Shown one piece after another: positions 1 to 9,091 of a stretch of 64,000 bases of DNA. Source of the stretch: Pseudomonas libanensis (GTDB lineage Bacteria > Pseudomonadota > Gammaproteobacteria > Pseudomonadales > Pseudomonadaceae); NCBI RefSeq assembly GCF_001439685.1, contig NZ_JYLH01000021.1, forward strand, positions 1 to 64,000, in the 5' to 3' direction. The position numbers and the translations under genes were made by a program. Under the pieces are notes generated by a model that was not told the origin of the DNA, ran no database searches, and saw only the letters and a list, made by a program, of their open reading frames with translations. How positions within the stretch are numbered: position 1 is the stretch's first letter; every line of letters starts with the position of its first letter.

Positions 1-39
1 TGAGCTAACCAATACTAATTGCCCGTGAGGCTTGACCAT
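1..39 (+). rRNA. 23S ribosomal RNA, 3' end (partial)
   Basis: The first bases match the conserved 3' terminus of bacterial 23S rRNA, including the GAGCTAACC and CCGTGAGGCTT segments. The gene begins outside the window. The end at about 39 is placed by analogy with the E. coli terminus and may be off by a few bases. An rRNA spacer follows, then 5S. Confidence 0.9.
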
Positions 40-196
40 ATAACACCCAAGCAATTTGACTACTCTAACGAGCATCAGATTGCGGTGTGTGAAGACGAAA
101 ATGAACCGAAAGTTCGACGCTCACAAAGCACCGACAGCTGTCACATACCCAATTTGCTGAAGCGAGGCCAGCTGGCCACGACTCAGTACCCGAATT

Positions 197-312
197 TCTT
201 GACGACCATAGAGCATTGGAACCACCTGATCCCATCCCGAACTCAGTAGTGAAACGATGCATCGCCGATGGTAGTGTGGGGTTTCCCCATGTGAGAGTAG
301 GTCATCGTCAAG
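197..312 (+). rRNA. rrf: 5S ribosomal RNA
   Basis: A 116-nt segment with the standard 5S core (GGAACCACCTGATCCCATCC, then CGAACTCAG and GATGGTAGTGTGGGG). The terminal helix is visible: CTTGACGA at 198-205 pairs with TCGTCAAG at 305-312. The distance from 23S, about 157 nt, and the order are normal for a Pseudomonas rrn operon. No tRNA follows 5S here. Confidence 0.95.
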
Positions 313-323
313 ATTAAATTCCG

Positions 324-358
324 AAACCCCAATTGCGAAAGCAGTTGGGGTTTTGTTT
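324..358 (+). terminator. Intrinsic terminator of the rRNA operon
   Basis: A GC-containing stem (CCCCAATTGC at 327-336 with GCAGTTGGGG at 341-350, one G.U pair) closed by a GAAA loop, with flanking A and T tracts, runs directly into TTTTGTTTT. It lies 12 nt after 5S, the expected place for the operon end. Confidence 0.9.
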
Positions 359-533
359 TGGGCGCTCGGAAAGTGTCACAGTCTCCAGCGTCCCCCTCAT
401 TAAATAACCTGCCGCTGAGGGAAATCGATGCAAAGTGTTTCTGCATTTTTGGTATGGTGCAGCACATTTTCACAAGGATTGATCTTTATCCGCAGGAGGC
501 GGCGTCGACCTTTTTCAACGAGATGCTGTAGAA

Positions 534-2426
534 ATGCCTGAACCGATACCTATCAAAGATCACGAAAAAGAAAACCGCCTGGTCAACAAGCGCTTGCTCG
601 CCTGTGCGCTGTTGGTGATTGGCATCACCTGTGCCCTGGTAGGGCGCATGTATTTCCTGCAGGTGGTGCAGTATGACTATCACTCCACGATTTCCGAAAA
701 CAACCGGGTCCATGTACTGCCCATCACGCCGACTCGCGGCTTGATCTATGACCGCAATGGCGTAGTGCTGGCCGACAACCGTCCGAGTTACAACCTGACC
801 ATCACCCGCGAGCGCACCACCGATCTCAAGGGCGAGCTGGACGCAATCGTCAATCTGCTACACCTGCCTGCCGAAGACCGTGCAGTGTTCGATAAGGCGC
901 TCAAGCAGGCTCGTCACCCGTTTGTTCCCGTCACGTTGTTCTATGAGTTGACCGAAGAACAAATCGCCGTGTTGGCCGTCAACGAGTTCCGTCTACCTGG
1001 CGTGGACGTCGAGCCACAATTCGTTCGTCATTACCCACTGGGCGCGCACTTTGCGCATTCCATTGGCTACGTGGGCCGCATTAACGAAAAAGAATCCAAG
1101 ACTCTCGATTCCGTGGAATACCGCGGTACCCAGTCCATTGGCAAGACCGGGATCGAGCGTTTCTACGAGTCCGAACTGCATGGCCACGTCGGTTACGAAG
1201 AGGTCGAGACCAATGCCCAGGGCCGCGTATTGCGGGTGCTCAAGCACACTGACCCAATCCCTGGTAAAAACATCGTCCTTAGCCTCGACGTCAAGCTACA
1301 GGAAGCCGCCGAAGAGGCCTTGGGCGACCGTCGTGGTTCGGTGGTGGCCCTGGACCCGCAAACCGGTGAAGTACTGGCGATGGTCAGCAAGCCGAGTTTC
1401 GACCCTAACCTGTTCGTCACTGGCATCAGTTTCAAGGAATACGCTGCGCTGCATGACTCCATCGACCGCCCACTGTTCAACCGCGTACTGCGTGGGCTCT
1501 ATGCGCCGGGTTCCACCATCAAGCCGGAAGTGGCCATCGCCGGCCTCGACAGTGGCGTTGTCACCCCGCAAACCCGGGTGTTCGATCCCGGTTACTACCA
1601 GCTGCCGGACTTCGATCACAAATACCGCAACTGGAATCACAGCGGCGACGGCTGGGTGGACATGGACGCGGCCATCATGCGTTCCAACGACACTTACTTC
1701 TACGACTTGGCCCACAAGCTGGGCATCGACCGCCTGCACGACTATCTCGCCGAGTTTGGCCTTGGTCAGAAAGTATCCCTTGACATGTTCGAAGAGTCTG
1801 CCGGCCTGATGCCATCCCAAGCCTGGAAGCGTGCGACCCGTCGCCAGCCATGGTTCCCAGGCGAAACCGTGATCCTCGGTATCGGCCAGGGCTATATGCA
1901 GGTAACGCCGTTGCAATTGGCCCAGGCCACCGCATTGATCGCCAACAAAGGTGTCTGGAACCGGCCACATCTGGCCAAGACCATCAATGGCGTACCCCCC
2001 GTGGACGAAAACCCAATGCCCAACGTGGTCCTCAAGGATCCGCGTGATTGGGAGCAGGTCAACCACGGCATGCAATTGGTGATGCACGATCCACGTGGTA
2101 TTGCCCGGGCCGCAGCGCAAGGTGCCCAATATCGCATCGCCGGCAAGAGTGGTACCGCCCAGGTAGTGGCGATCAAGCAGGGTGAGCGCTACAACCGCAA
2201 CAAGACGTTGGAGCGCCATCGCGATAACGCCTTGTTCGTCGGCTTCGCGCCGGCCGAACATCCGAAAATCGTGATTTCAGTCATGATCGAAAACGGTGAG
2301 GCCGGTGGCCGTGTGGCCGGGCCTGTGGTTCGACAGATCATGGACGCTTGGCTGCTCGACCAGGAAGGTCATCTCAAACCGCAATATGCGACACCCGCCA
2401 AGGCGCCAGGCGACCCACGCGTCTGA
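534..2426 (+). CDS. mrdA: Penicillin-binding protein 2 (elongasome transpeptidase), probable paralogue
   Basis: A 630-residue class B penicillin-binding protein that would cross-link peptidoglycan during cell elongation. An N-terminal membrane anchor at about 18-38 is followed by the dimerisation domain (ITPTRGLIYDRNG near 63) and a complete transpeptidase domain. The active serine is S327 in STIK, the second motif is S384-N-D, and the KSGT motif starts at K538. The ATG at 534 is the only usable start, because the frame is stopped at 480 and has no other start between. No rodA, mltB or rlpA lies next to it, whereas the main pseudomonad pbpA/mrdA sits in such a cluster, so this may be a second PBP2 copy. 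It stands alone between the rRNA operon and a convergent gene. Confidence 0.9.
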   Translation: MPEPIPIKDHEKENRLVNKRLLACALLVIGITCALVGRMYFLQVVQYDYHSTISENNRVHVLPITPTRGLIYDRNGVVLADNRPSYNLTITRERTTDLKGELDAIVNLLHLPAEDRAVFDKALKQARHPFVPVTLFYELTEEQIAVLAVNEFRLPGVDVEPQFVRHYPLGAHFAHSIGYVGRINEKESKTLDSVEYRGTQSIGKTGIERFYESELHGHVGYEEVETNAQGRVLRVLKHTDPIPGKNIVLSLDVKLQEAAEEALGDRRGSVVALDPQTGEVLAMVSKPSFDPNLFVTGISFKEYAALHDSIDRPLFNRVLRGLYAPGSTIKPEVAIAGLDSGVVTPQTRVFDPGYYQLPDFDHKYRNWNHSGDGWVDMDAAIMRSNDTYFYDLAHKLGIDRLHDYLAEFGLGQKVSLDMFEESAGLMPSQAWKRATRRQPWFPGETVILGIGQGYMQVTPLQLAQATALIANKGVWNRPHLAKTINGVPPVDENPMPNVVLKDPRDWEQVNHGMQLVMHDPRGIARAAAQGAQYRIAGKSGTAQVVAIKQGERYNRNKTLERHRDNALFVGFAPAEHPKIVISVMIENGEAGGRVAGPVVRQIMDAWLLDQEGHLKPQYATPAKAPGDPRV

Positions 2427-2427
2427 C

Positions 2428-2829
2428 TCAGGCCTTCCATTCGTTCCAGCGCTCAACGCCGTCATAGGCAAGCCAGGGTACCTCATGGGACGTCCAGATA
2501 TGCGAGGTGGGCCGGGTGCCTGGGTCATCATCCAGCGTCGCCACCCGCACAATCACGTGAGGCTGATGCCCACGTTCGGCGATCAGATGTGAGCCGCAGC
2601 GTGAGCAGAAATGCCGGCGTTTGCCCGGTGAAGATTCAAAGGACGACAGCAGCTCTTCACCGTGGGTCCAGCGAAAGTGTTCGCGCATCACCCCGGCTGT
2701 GGCGACAAACGCGGCCGCATGCGCCTTGCGGCAGCTCTCGCAGTGACAGTGGCTGATCGGCATGTCCAGGCTGTCCACCTGGTAGCGCACCGCTTTGCAC
2801 AAGCAACTTCCATTCAATGGGTCAGTCAT
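2428..2829 (-). CDS. GFA / CENP-V-family zinc protein
   Basis: A 133-residue member of the glutathione-dependent formaldehyde-activating (GFA) fold family. The two zinc sites are visible: GSCLCKAVRY at the N terminus, HCHCESCRKAH in the middle, and FCSRCGSHL near residue 75. Most family members have no proven substrate; few act on S-hydroxymethylglutathione, so an enzymatic name would overstate. It is convergent with the PBP2 gene (1-nt gap), and no separate terminator is seen between them. Confidence 0.85.
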   Translation of the reverse strand: MTDPLNGSCLCKAVRYQVDSLDMPISHCHCESCRKAHAAAFVATAGVMREHFRWTHGEELLSSFESSPGKRRHFCSRCGSHLIAERGHQPHVIVRVATLDDDPGTRPTSHIWTSHEVPWLAYDGVERWNEWKA

Positions 2830-2928
2830 AACCTATGGCCAGGTCAAGGATGGGGTCATCATCATCGCGCACAACTGAAGGTTGCGCATTGATCGATGTC
2901 GCCTACTGTTCAATGGAGGAGGTGACGC

Positions 2929-3396
2929 ATGCACGTATTAGATCGCATCGAACGAAAAGTCCTGCTCAACGCATCACGCAAGCAGGTTTGGGAGGCACTG
3001 ACGCAGGCTGAGCAATTTGGTGATTGGTTCGGTATCGCGCTCAAGGGCAAAACCTTTGTTGCCGGGGCAACTATCGAAGCGCCGATTACCTACCCAGGCT
3101 ACGAACATGTGGTGTGGAAGGCCAGGATCGAACGCATCCTGCCGCAAACGCTGTTCTCTTTCTGGTGGCACCCTTACGCGGTAGACGCGGGTGTCGACTA
3201 CGATGAGGAAACACCGACCCTTGTTGAGTTCACCATTGAGGATCGTGCGCCGGGCATCTTGTTGCGGGTTGTCGAATCGGGTTTCGATAACGTGCCCAAG
3301 GGGCGGCGCCAGAAAGCCTTCAAGATGAACTCCCGTGGTTGGGACGAGCAGATGGGCAATATCGAAAACTATCTGAGCAAAACCCCACCCAAGTAA
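2929..3396 (+). CDS. SRPBCC / AHSA1-like START-fold protein
   Basis: A 155-residue protein starting at an ATG behind a strong GGAGGAGG ribosome site. Sequence such as VLLNASRKQVWEALTQAEQF and the later GWDEQMGNIENYL is the usual beginning and end of the AHSA1-type SRPBCC domain, a helix-grip fold with a hydrophobic ligand cavity. These proteins are soluble and cytoplasmic. Ligand and role cannot be told from sequence. The gene is monocistronic and a probable terminator follows. Confidence 0.8.
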   Translation: MHVLDRIERKVLLNASRKQVWEALTQAEQFGDWFGIALKGKTFVAGATIEAPITYPGYEHVVWKARIERILPQTLFSFWWHPYAVDAGVDYDEETPTLVEFTIEDRAPGILLRVVESGFDNVPKGRRQKAFKMNSRGWDEQMGNIENYLSKTPPK

Positions 3397-3405
3397 TGGG
3401 ATGCA

Positions 3406-3431
3406 GGGGGGAGTTCAGCCCCCCATGTTTT
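3406..3431 (+). terminator. Probable intrinsic terminator
   Basis: A six-base G run (3406-3411) pairs with a six-base C run (3419-3424) across a 7-nt loop and is followed by a short T tract. It lies 10 nt after the SRPBCC gene. On the other strand no T tract follows, so it would not serve the convergent receptor gene. Confidence 0.6.
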
Positions 3432-3438
3432 CACGCGT

Positions 3439-5658
3439 TTAGAAATCAATCGTCGCCGACAACTTCGCCACTCGCGGATCCCCCTGGCTCAGGAAGCCGC
3501 CCTGGGCCGATTCCCAGTACTTCGCGTTGGCAACGTTCTCCACCGTTGCGCCCACTGTCACATCGCGCTCATCCAGGGTGAAGGTATAGCGCGCGCCCAC
3601 GTCGAAGCGGTTCCAGGCCGGCAGGCTCAGGTTGTTGGCTGCATCGGCGTACTGACCGCCAGTGCGTAGCATGCGGCCGCTTAGGCTCACGCCTTGCAGG
3701 CCGGGCACATCCCAATCCACGCCGGCGTTTAGTTGGAATGAAGGCACGCCAATGGCACGGTTACCGTCATTGGCGCCGTTGAGGGTGCCCTTGAGTTCAG
3801 TCTTCATCAACGTCACCCCGCCCAGCAAGCGCAGGCCACTGACCGGTTCGCCGAAGACGTTCAGCTCGACGCCCTTGTTGATCTGCTGGCCTTCACGCAC
3901 GTAACGCGCCGTGGTGGCGTCGATGGCCTCGGCATAACCCGCGCCAGGCTGTTCGATACGGTAGACACCCAGTGTCGCGCCATAGGTGCCCATGTCCACC
4001 TTGACGCCGGCTTCGATCTGCTTGGAGCGAGCGGGCGCATAGGCTTGCCCGCCACCGATGACCGTCAGTACGCCTGATTTGAGCGGCGACGTCGGGCCCT
4101 GGGCCAGGCCTTCGATGCGGTTGGCATACAGCGACACATGCTCCCATGGCTTGAACACGATGCCGTACACCGGCGTGGTGATCGATTCGTCATAGTTGGC
4201 GGTACGGCTGCCGCTCATGTAGTTGTAACTCTGTACCACCATCTGCTGGCGGCGTGCGCCCAGGGTCACCAGCAGGCGGTCATCGAAGAAGCCGAGGGTG
4301 TCGGAGACTGCTGCGCTGCGCACGAAGGTCTTGCCGGTGATGGTTGGATCGCTGAAATCGGTGCCCGGCGTGTTACGCGGGCTGTTCAACGTGGGCGGCG
4401 CGCCGGTCACCGGGTTGTAGATATTGGTTGGGGTAGACGTTGCTGCGGCGTTGAACACATAGGCATTGCGCGCTTCTGTCCAAATACCGGCCAGACCGAA
4501 GTTGAGTCGGTGACTGATGGCCCCGGTCTGGAATTTGCCGTTCAGGCCACCCATTGCGCTGCGATTGTTCTCCTCATGGGCGATGGTCGAGCGGCTCGCC
4601 AGGGCATTGCCGAGATTATCGCTCAGGGTCACTGACGAGTAGCGCCCCATCTCACGGCTGTGCTTGGCACCGGCTGCCGCGTAAGCGGTCCAGTTTTCGT
4701 TCAGGTCGTACTCGGCGCGCAGCATCCCCAAGGTATCTTCAAGGTTGGTACTGCTCCAACTCGGCGCATAGTTGGTATCTGCCGATGGCGCATCCGGCAC
4801 GTGGGTGATCTTGCCGAGGAATACCGAGTTGCGTCCGCCGTTGATACGTTGCTTCTGATACACAAAATCACCGGACAGGCGCAATGCATCGCCGCGGTAG
4901 TCGAGGCCGACGGCAAACAGCTTCGAACGCTGGTTTTCATCGTCAATGCCGGTATCGCCTTCGCGCTGGGACAGGTTGACCCGTGCGCCAAACCGGTTGT
5001 CTTCGCCGAAGCGCTGGCCAATGTCCAAGTGCTCGCCAATTCGCCCATCGCTGCTGATGTCGGTACTGAACCGGCGCAGTGGCACATCATCGGCCCGCTT
5101 GGGTTGCAGGTTGACACCGCCGCCAATCCCCGAGCCAGTGGGGGTGACGCCGTTGATAAAGGCGTTGGGGCCCTTGAACACTTCCACGCGCTCCAAGGCG
5201 TCGGTGGAGATGACCTGGCGCGGCAGGATGCCATACAAGCCGTTATAGGAAATGTCGTCGCCATTCAGCGGCAGGCCACGGATCATGAACGTCTGTGACT
5301 GGTTCGCATACCCGGAGGCCTGACGCACGGAAGAGTCATTGAGCAACACGTCGCCGACAGTTTCCGCCTGCTGGTCGCGAATCAGTTTCTCGGTGTAGGA
5401 GGACATGCTGAAGGGCACGTCCATGATGTCCTGATTGCCCAGTACGCCCAATTGGCCACCGCGTGCCACCTGGCCACCTGCAAACTCGGGTGGCAATGCA
5501 GTAGGCGCGGGCGCTTCGGCATTGATGCTGGTAGCGCCTAGCTCCAGTGCGTTATCCGCACCCGCTGGTGGTGCCGCCTGTGCAGCAAAACTCAAGGAAC
5601 AGCAAAGGGCAAGCAGGGTAGGGCGAAACGGCACAGCGCGAGCGTTACAGATGGGCAT
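3439..5658 (-). CDS. TonB-dependent siderophore receptor (no signalling domain)
   Basis: A 739-residue outer-membrane receptor importing a ferric siderophore with TonB energy. The ATG at 5658 was chosen over longer options because AGGA lies just upstream and it opens a clear signal peptide (LLALCCSLSFAAQAAP). The plug domain (VPFSMSSYTEKL, then GDVLLNDSSVRQ and RVEVFKGPNAF) and a 22-stranded-type barrel ending in aromatic IDF follow. There is no N-terminal STN domain, so it cannot signal to an anti-sigma factor. A good Fur box lies 90 nt upstream. The siderophore is not identifiable from sequence; the overall pattern is that of hydroxamate/catecholate receptors. Confidence 0.9.
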   Translation of the reverse strand: MPICNARAVPFRPTLLALCCSLSFAAQAAPPAGADNALELGATSINAEAPAPTALPPEFAGGQVARGGQLGVLGNQDIMDVPFSMSSYTEKLIRDQQAETVGDVLLNDSSVRQASGYANQSQTFMIRGLPLNGDDISYNGLYGILPRQVISTDALERVEVFKGPNAFINGVTPTGSGIGGGVNLQPKRADDVPLRRFSTDISSDGRIGEHLDIGQRFGEDNRFGARVNLSQREGDTGIDDENQRSKLFAVGLDYRGDALRLSGDFVYQKQRINGGRNSVFLGKITHVPDAPSADTNYAPSWSSTNLEDTLGMLRAEYDLNENWTAYAAAGAKHSREMGRYSSVTLSDNLGNALASRSTIAHEENNRSAMGGLNGKFQTGAISHRLNFGLAGIWTEARNAYVFNAAATSTPTNIYNPVTGAPPTLNSPRNTPGTDFSDPTITGKTFVRSAAVSDTLGFFDDRLLVTLGARRQQMVVQSYNYMSGSRTANYDESITTPVYGIVFKPWEHVSLYANRIEGLAQGPTSPLKSGVLTVIGGGQAYAPARSKQIEAGVKVDMGTYGATLGVYRIEQPGAGYAEAIDATTARYVREGQQINKGVELNVFGEPVSGLRLLGGVTLMKTELKGTLNGANDGNRAIGVPSFQLNAGVDWDVPGLQGVSLSGRMLRTGGQYADAANNLSLPAWNRFDVGARYTFTLDERDVTVGATVENVANAKYWESAQGGFLSQGDPRVAKLSATIDF

Positions 5659-5747
5659 GATCGATCCTGACGGCGAACCGTCAACGGTGAGGAAGTGGAC
5701 AACGACGTTGCGCTTCCTCACTGCGCGAATACGACTCCGGCGCAGAT

Positions 5748-5766
5748 GATAGTGATTGCCATTAAC
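5748..5766 (-). promoter_or_regulatory. Fur box upstream of the TonB receptor
   Basis: On the minus strand the 19-mer GTTAATGGCAATCACTATC matches 15 of 19 positions of the classical Fur consensus. It lies 90 nt before the receptor start, in the divergent region shared with polB, and would repress the receptor in iron-rich cells. Confidence 0.75.
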
Positions 5767-5876
5767 GATCTGCAACAAATTTGTGAGATGACCGTCTGGA
5801 TGCTCGTTAACCTGCCGCGTTTGCACGGATGCCGAGTAGAATCACGCCCTTAACGCGATTCCTGAGGTGCGGTACG

Positions 5877-8234
5877 GTGGATTTACAGCAGGGTTTTGTT
5901 TTGACCCGGCATTGGCGCGACACCCCGGCGGGCACGGAGGTCAGTTTCTGGCTGGCCACCGACTATGGGCCTCGCTGCATTCGCCTGCCCGCGCAGACCT
6001 CAGTGGTGTTCATCCCCGAGGCGTATCGCAAGCCGCTCGATTGGCTGCTCAAGGGCGAGCGCGATCTTGAGCTGCGCCCGTTGCAACTGTGCGACTTCCA
6101 CCATCGCCCGGTCTTGGGCCTTTATGCCCGCCAGCACCGCCAGTTGATGGACATCGAAAAGCGCCTGCGCGTTGCCGGGGTCGATGTCTACGAAGGTGAC
6201 GTACGCCCACCCGAACGCTACATGATGGAACGCTTTATCACCGCCCCCGTTTGGTTCGGCGGCACACCCGACGCGAACGGCACCTTGCTCGACGCGCAGA
6301 TGAAGCCCGCTCCCGACTACCGTCCGCAATTGAAGCTGGTGTCCCTGGACATCGAGACCACCGCCCAGGGCGATCTGTATTCCATTGCCCTCCAGGGTTG
6401 CGGCGAGCGCCAGGTGTACATGCTCGGCCCGCCGAACAAACCCGACGCGGTGGACTTCAAGCTCGACTACTGCGACACCCGTGCTCAACTGCTCGAACGC
6501 CTCAACCAATGGCTGGCCACTTTCGATCCCGACGCGATCATCGGCTGGAATGTGGTGCAGTTCGACCTGCGCGTGCTCCGCGAACATGCTCAGCGCCTGA
6601 ACGTGCCCCTGCTGCTCGGGCGTGGCGGTGAGGCCATGACCTGGCGCGAACACGGCAGCCGCAACCATTACTTCGCCGCGGCGGCGGGACGGCTGATCAT
6701 CGACGGCATCGAAGCCTTGCGCTCGGCCACCTGGAGCTTCGAATCCTTCAGCCTGGAAAACGTCGCGCAAACCCTGCTCGGCGAAGGCAAGGACATCTCC
6801 ACGCCGTACCAGCGCATGGACGAAATCAACCGCATGTTCGCCGAGGACAAGCCGGCCCTGGCGCGCTACAACCTCAAGGACTGCGAACTGGTCACGCGGA
6901 TTTTCGCGAAAACCGAGCTGCTCAAGTTCCTGCTGGAGCGGGCCAGCGTCACCGGATTGCCAGCTGACCGCAGCGGCGGTTCGGTCGCCGCCTTCACCCA
7001 CCTGTACATGCCGTTGATGCACCGCCAGGGTTTCGTCGCGCCGAACCTGGGTGACAAGCCGCCCCAAGCCAGCCCCGGCGGGTTTGTCATGGACTCGCGT
7101 CCGGGTCTCTACGAGTCGGTGTTGGTGCTGGATTATAAAAGCCTCTACCCATCGATCATCCGCAGCTTCCTGATCGACCCTGTGGGCTTGATCGAAGGCC
7201 TCAAGTATCCCGACGACAGTGAGTCGGTGGAAGGTTTTCGCGGCGCGCGTTTTTCCCGCACCCGTCATTGTTTGCCGTCGATCGTCACCCGGGTTTCCGA
7301 GGGCCGCGAAGTGGCTAAGCGCGAACATAACGCGCCGCTGTCCCAAGCCTTGAAGATCATCATGAACGCCTTCTATGGCGTGCTCGGCTCCAGCGGCTGT
7401 CGGTTCTTCGACACGCGGCTGGCGTCCTCGATCACCCTGCGTGGGCACCAGATCATGCGCCAGACCCGCGAGCTGGTGGAGGCCCAGGGTTACGAGGTGA
7501 TCTACGGCGACACCGACTCCACCTTCGTCTGGCTCGGCAGCGCCCATTCACCGCAGGACGCCAATCGCATCGGCCTGGCGCTGGTGCAGCACGTCAACGA
7601 TTGGTGGCGCGCCCACCTGAGCAACGAATACGGCCTGCAAAGCGCCTTGGAGCTGCAATACGAAACCCACTTCAGCCGCTTCCTGATGCCGACCATCCGT
7701 GGCGCGGAGGAGGGCAGCAAAAAGCGCTACGCCGGTTTGGTCGTGCGCGACGATGGCAGCGAAGAGATGGTCTACAAGGGTCTGGAAACCGTGCGCAGCG
7801 ACTGGTCGCCCCTGGCCCGGCAATTCCAGCAGGAACTCTACCAGCGCATCTTCCATCGCCAGCCCCATCAGGACTACATACGCGACTACGTGCGGCGTAC
7901 GTTGAGCGGCGAATTCGATGAGCTGCTGATCTACCGCAAGCGCCTGCGCCGGCCTTTGCACGACTACGAGCGCAACGTCCCGCCCCATGTACGTGCGGCG
8001 CGCCTGGCCGACGAGTACAACGACCGCCTGGGGCGCCCGCGCCAGTACCAGCGCGGTGGCTGGATCAGCTATGTAATCAGCGTTAACGGCCCTGAACCCT
8101 TGGAAGTGCGGCAAGCGCCCATCGACTACGACCACTACGTCACCCGACAATTGCAGCCGGTGGCCGATGCGATCCTGCCGTTTGTGAATGACGACTTCGG
8201 CACCCTGGTGGGCGGGCAGATGGGCTTGTTCTAA
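5877..8234 (+). CDS. polB: DNA polymerase II (family B)
   Basis: A family B DNA polymerase used in translesion and repair synthesis, about 785 residues from this start. The 3'-5' exonuclease motif LDIETT lies near residue 160, polymerase motif A is DYKSLYPSII, and motif C is YGDTDS. The GTG at 5877 (VDLQQGFVLTRHW) is preferred because GAGG lies about 10 nt upstream and I recall homologues starting there. An in-frame ATG at 5829 would add 16 unlikely residues. In many bacteria polB is SOS-induced; no LexA site was recognised here. The receptor gene is divergent. Confidence 0.93.
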   Translation: MDLQQGFVLTRHWRDTPAGTEVSFWLATDYGPRCIRLPAQTSVVFIPEAYRKPLDWLLKGERDLELRPLQLCDFHHRPVLGLYARQHRQLMDIEKRLRVAGVDVYEGDVRPPERYMMERFITAPVWFGGTPDANGTLLDAQMKPAPDYRPQLKLVSLDIETTAQGDLYSIALQGCGERQVYMLGPPNKPDAVDFKLDYCDTRAQLLERLNQWLATFDPDAIIGWNVVQFDLRVLREHAQRLNVPLLLGRGGEAMTWREHGSRNHYFAAAAGRLIIDGIEALRSATWSFESFSLENVAQTLLGEGKDISTPYQRMDEINRMFAEDKPALARYNLKDCELVTRIFAKTELLKFLLERASVTGLPADRSGGSVAAFTHLYMPLMHRQGFVAPNLGDKPPQASPGGFVMDSRPGLYESVLVLDYKSLYPSIIRSFLIDPVGLIEGLKYPDDSESVEGFRGARFSRTRHCLPSIVTRVSEGREVAKREHNAPLSQALKIIMNAFYGVLGSSGCRFFDTRLASSITLRGHQIMRQTRELVEAQGYEVIYGDTDSTFVWLGSAHSPQDANRIGLALVQHVNDWWRAHLSNEYGLQSALELQYETHFSRFLMPTIRGAEEGSKKRYAGLVVRDDGSEEMVYKGLETVRSDWSPLARQFQQELYQRIFHRQPHQDYIRDYVRRTLSGEFDELLIYRKRLRRPLHDYERNVPPHVRAARLADEYNDRLGRPRQYQRGGWISYVISVNGPEPLEVRQAPIDYDHYVTRQLQPVADAILPFVNDDFGTLVGGQMGLF

Positions 8235-8251
8235 ACTTGATTCGGGATGGC

Positions 8252-8273
8252 CGCTAGCCAGGCTTGGCTAGCG
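8252..8273 (+). terminator. Perfect 9-bp hairpin after polB
   Basis: CGCTAGCCA and TGGCTAGCG form a perfect stem with a 4-nt loop 18 nt after the polB stop. No T tract follows, so it may be a weak or factor-assisted terminator, or only an mRNA-stabilising hairpin. Confidence 0.4.
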
Positions 8274-8306
8274 CAAATCAAAATGCTGCGATGAGGAGCA
8301 AGGCCC

Positions 8307-8939
8307 ATGTACACACTCTACGGCACCGACGAGTCCGGTTCCTGCATGATCGAAATTGCCCTGCAGCGTTGCGCAGTGCCGTGGCATCGCGTGGACGCCA
8401 GCTCCTGGCAGGAAGGCGAGGGCAGCGACGCGCTCGCACGCATCAATCCGCTGAAACAGATCCCCACCCTGGTTACTCCCGACGGCCAGGTGCTGACCGA
8501 AAGCGCCGCTATCCTGATCCACCTGGGCCTGGAATATCCCGAAGCCGAGCTGCTGGCTGGCAATCGCACGCAGATCCTGCGCGGCCTGCTGTACATCGCT
8601 GCCAATTGCTATTCGGCAATCGGCATCATCGACTACCCGCAACGCTGGCTGGGCAACGCGGATGAGGCGCTGCAAGCACAATTGATCACGGGCACTCGGC
8701 GCTACCTGCACCAGGCATGGGTAGTGTTCGCCGAGCAGTTCGCCGACCAGCTGTTCACGCCCACCGGTGTGCCGAATGCACTGGGTATCATGGCGGCGGC
8801 AGTGTCACGTTGGGATGAGGCGCGTGAGGAGCTCACAAGACTGGCGCCGGGCTTTGCCCAGACCCTGGAACGAGTGGACGCCGACCCTGTTGTCGCGCCC
8901 GTTTTTGCCCGGCATTGGCCGCAGTGGAAAGTCTCGTAA
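8307..8939 (+). CDS. Glutathione S-transferase family protein
   Basis: A 210-residue cytosolic protein with the two-domain GST layout. The N-terminal thioredoxin-like part has YGTDESGSCMIEIAL, the cis-proline segment QIPTLVTPDGQ and the glutathione-binding LTESAAILIHL (about 55-75). An all-helical C-terminal domain follows. The start is set by GAGGAG just upstream. The class and substrate are unknown. It reads in the same direction as polB but is separated by a hairpin, so it is probably transcribed on its own. Confidence 0.85.
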   Translation: MYTLYGTDESGSCMIEIALQRCAVPWHRVDASSWQEGEGSDALARINPLKQIPTLVTPDGQVLTESAAILIHLGLEYPEAELLAGNRTQILRGLLYIAANCYSAIGIIDYPQRWLGNADEALQAQLITGTRRYLHQAWVVFAEQFADQLFTPTGVPNALGIMAAAVSRWDEAREELTRLAPGFAQTLERVDADPVVAPVFARHWPQWKVS

Positions 8940-9091
8940 CCAGAAGAAACAATGGCCCTGGTCAGCCCCCAACCCTTGCGTAGCGGGCGTCCTGACCTAC
9001 GCTTCTCATGGTGGTGTAGGAATCATCCTTGAATTTGGCTGTCGCAGACATGAAACTCAAGAACCCTGCATGGAATTCAAAGGAGGTGCGC

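Noticed and set aside
19..262. Short frames over the 23S-5S spacer
   Set aside because: They overlap rRNA genes and the spacer and have no coding signs.
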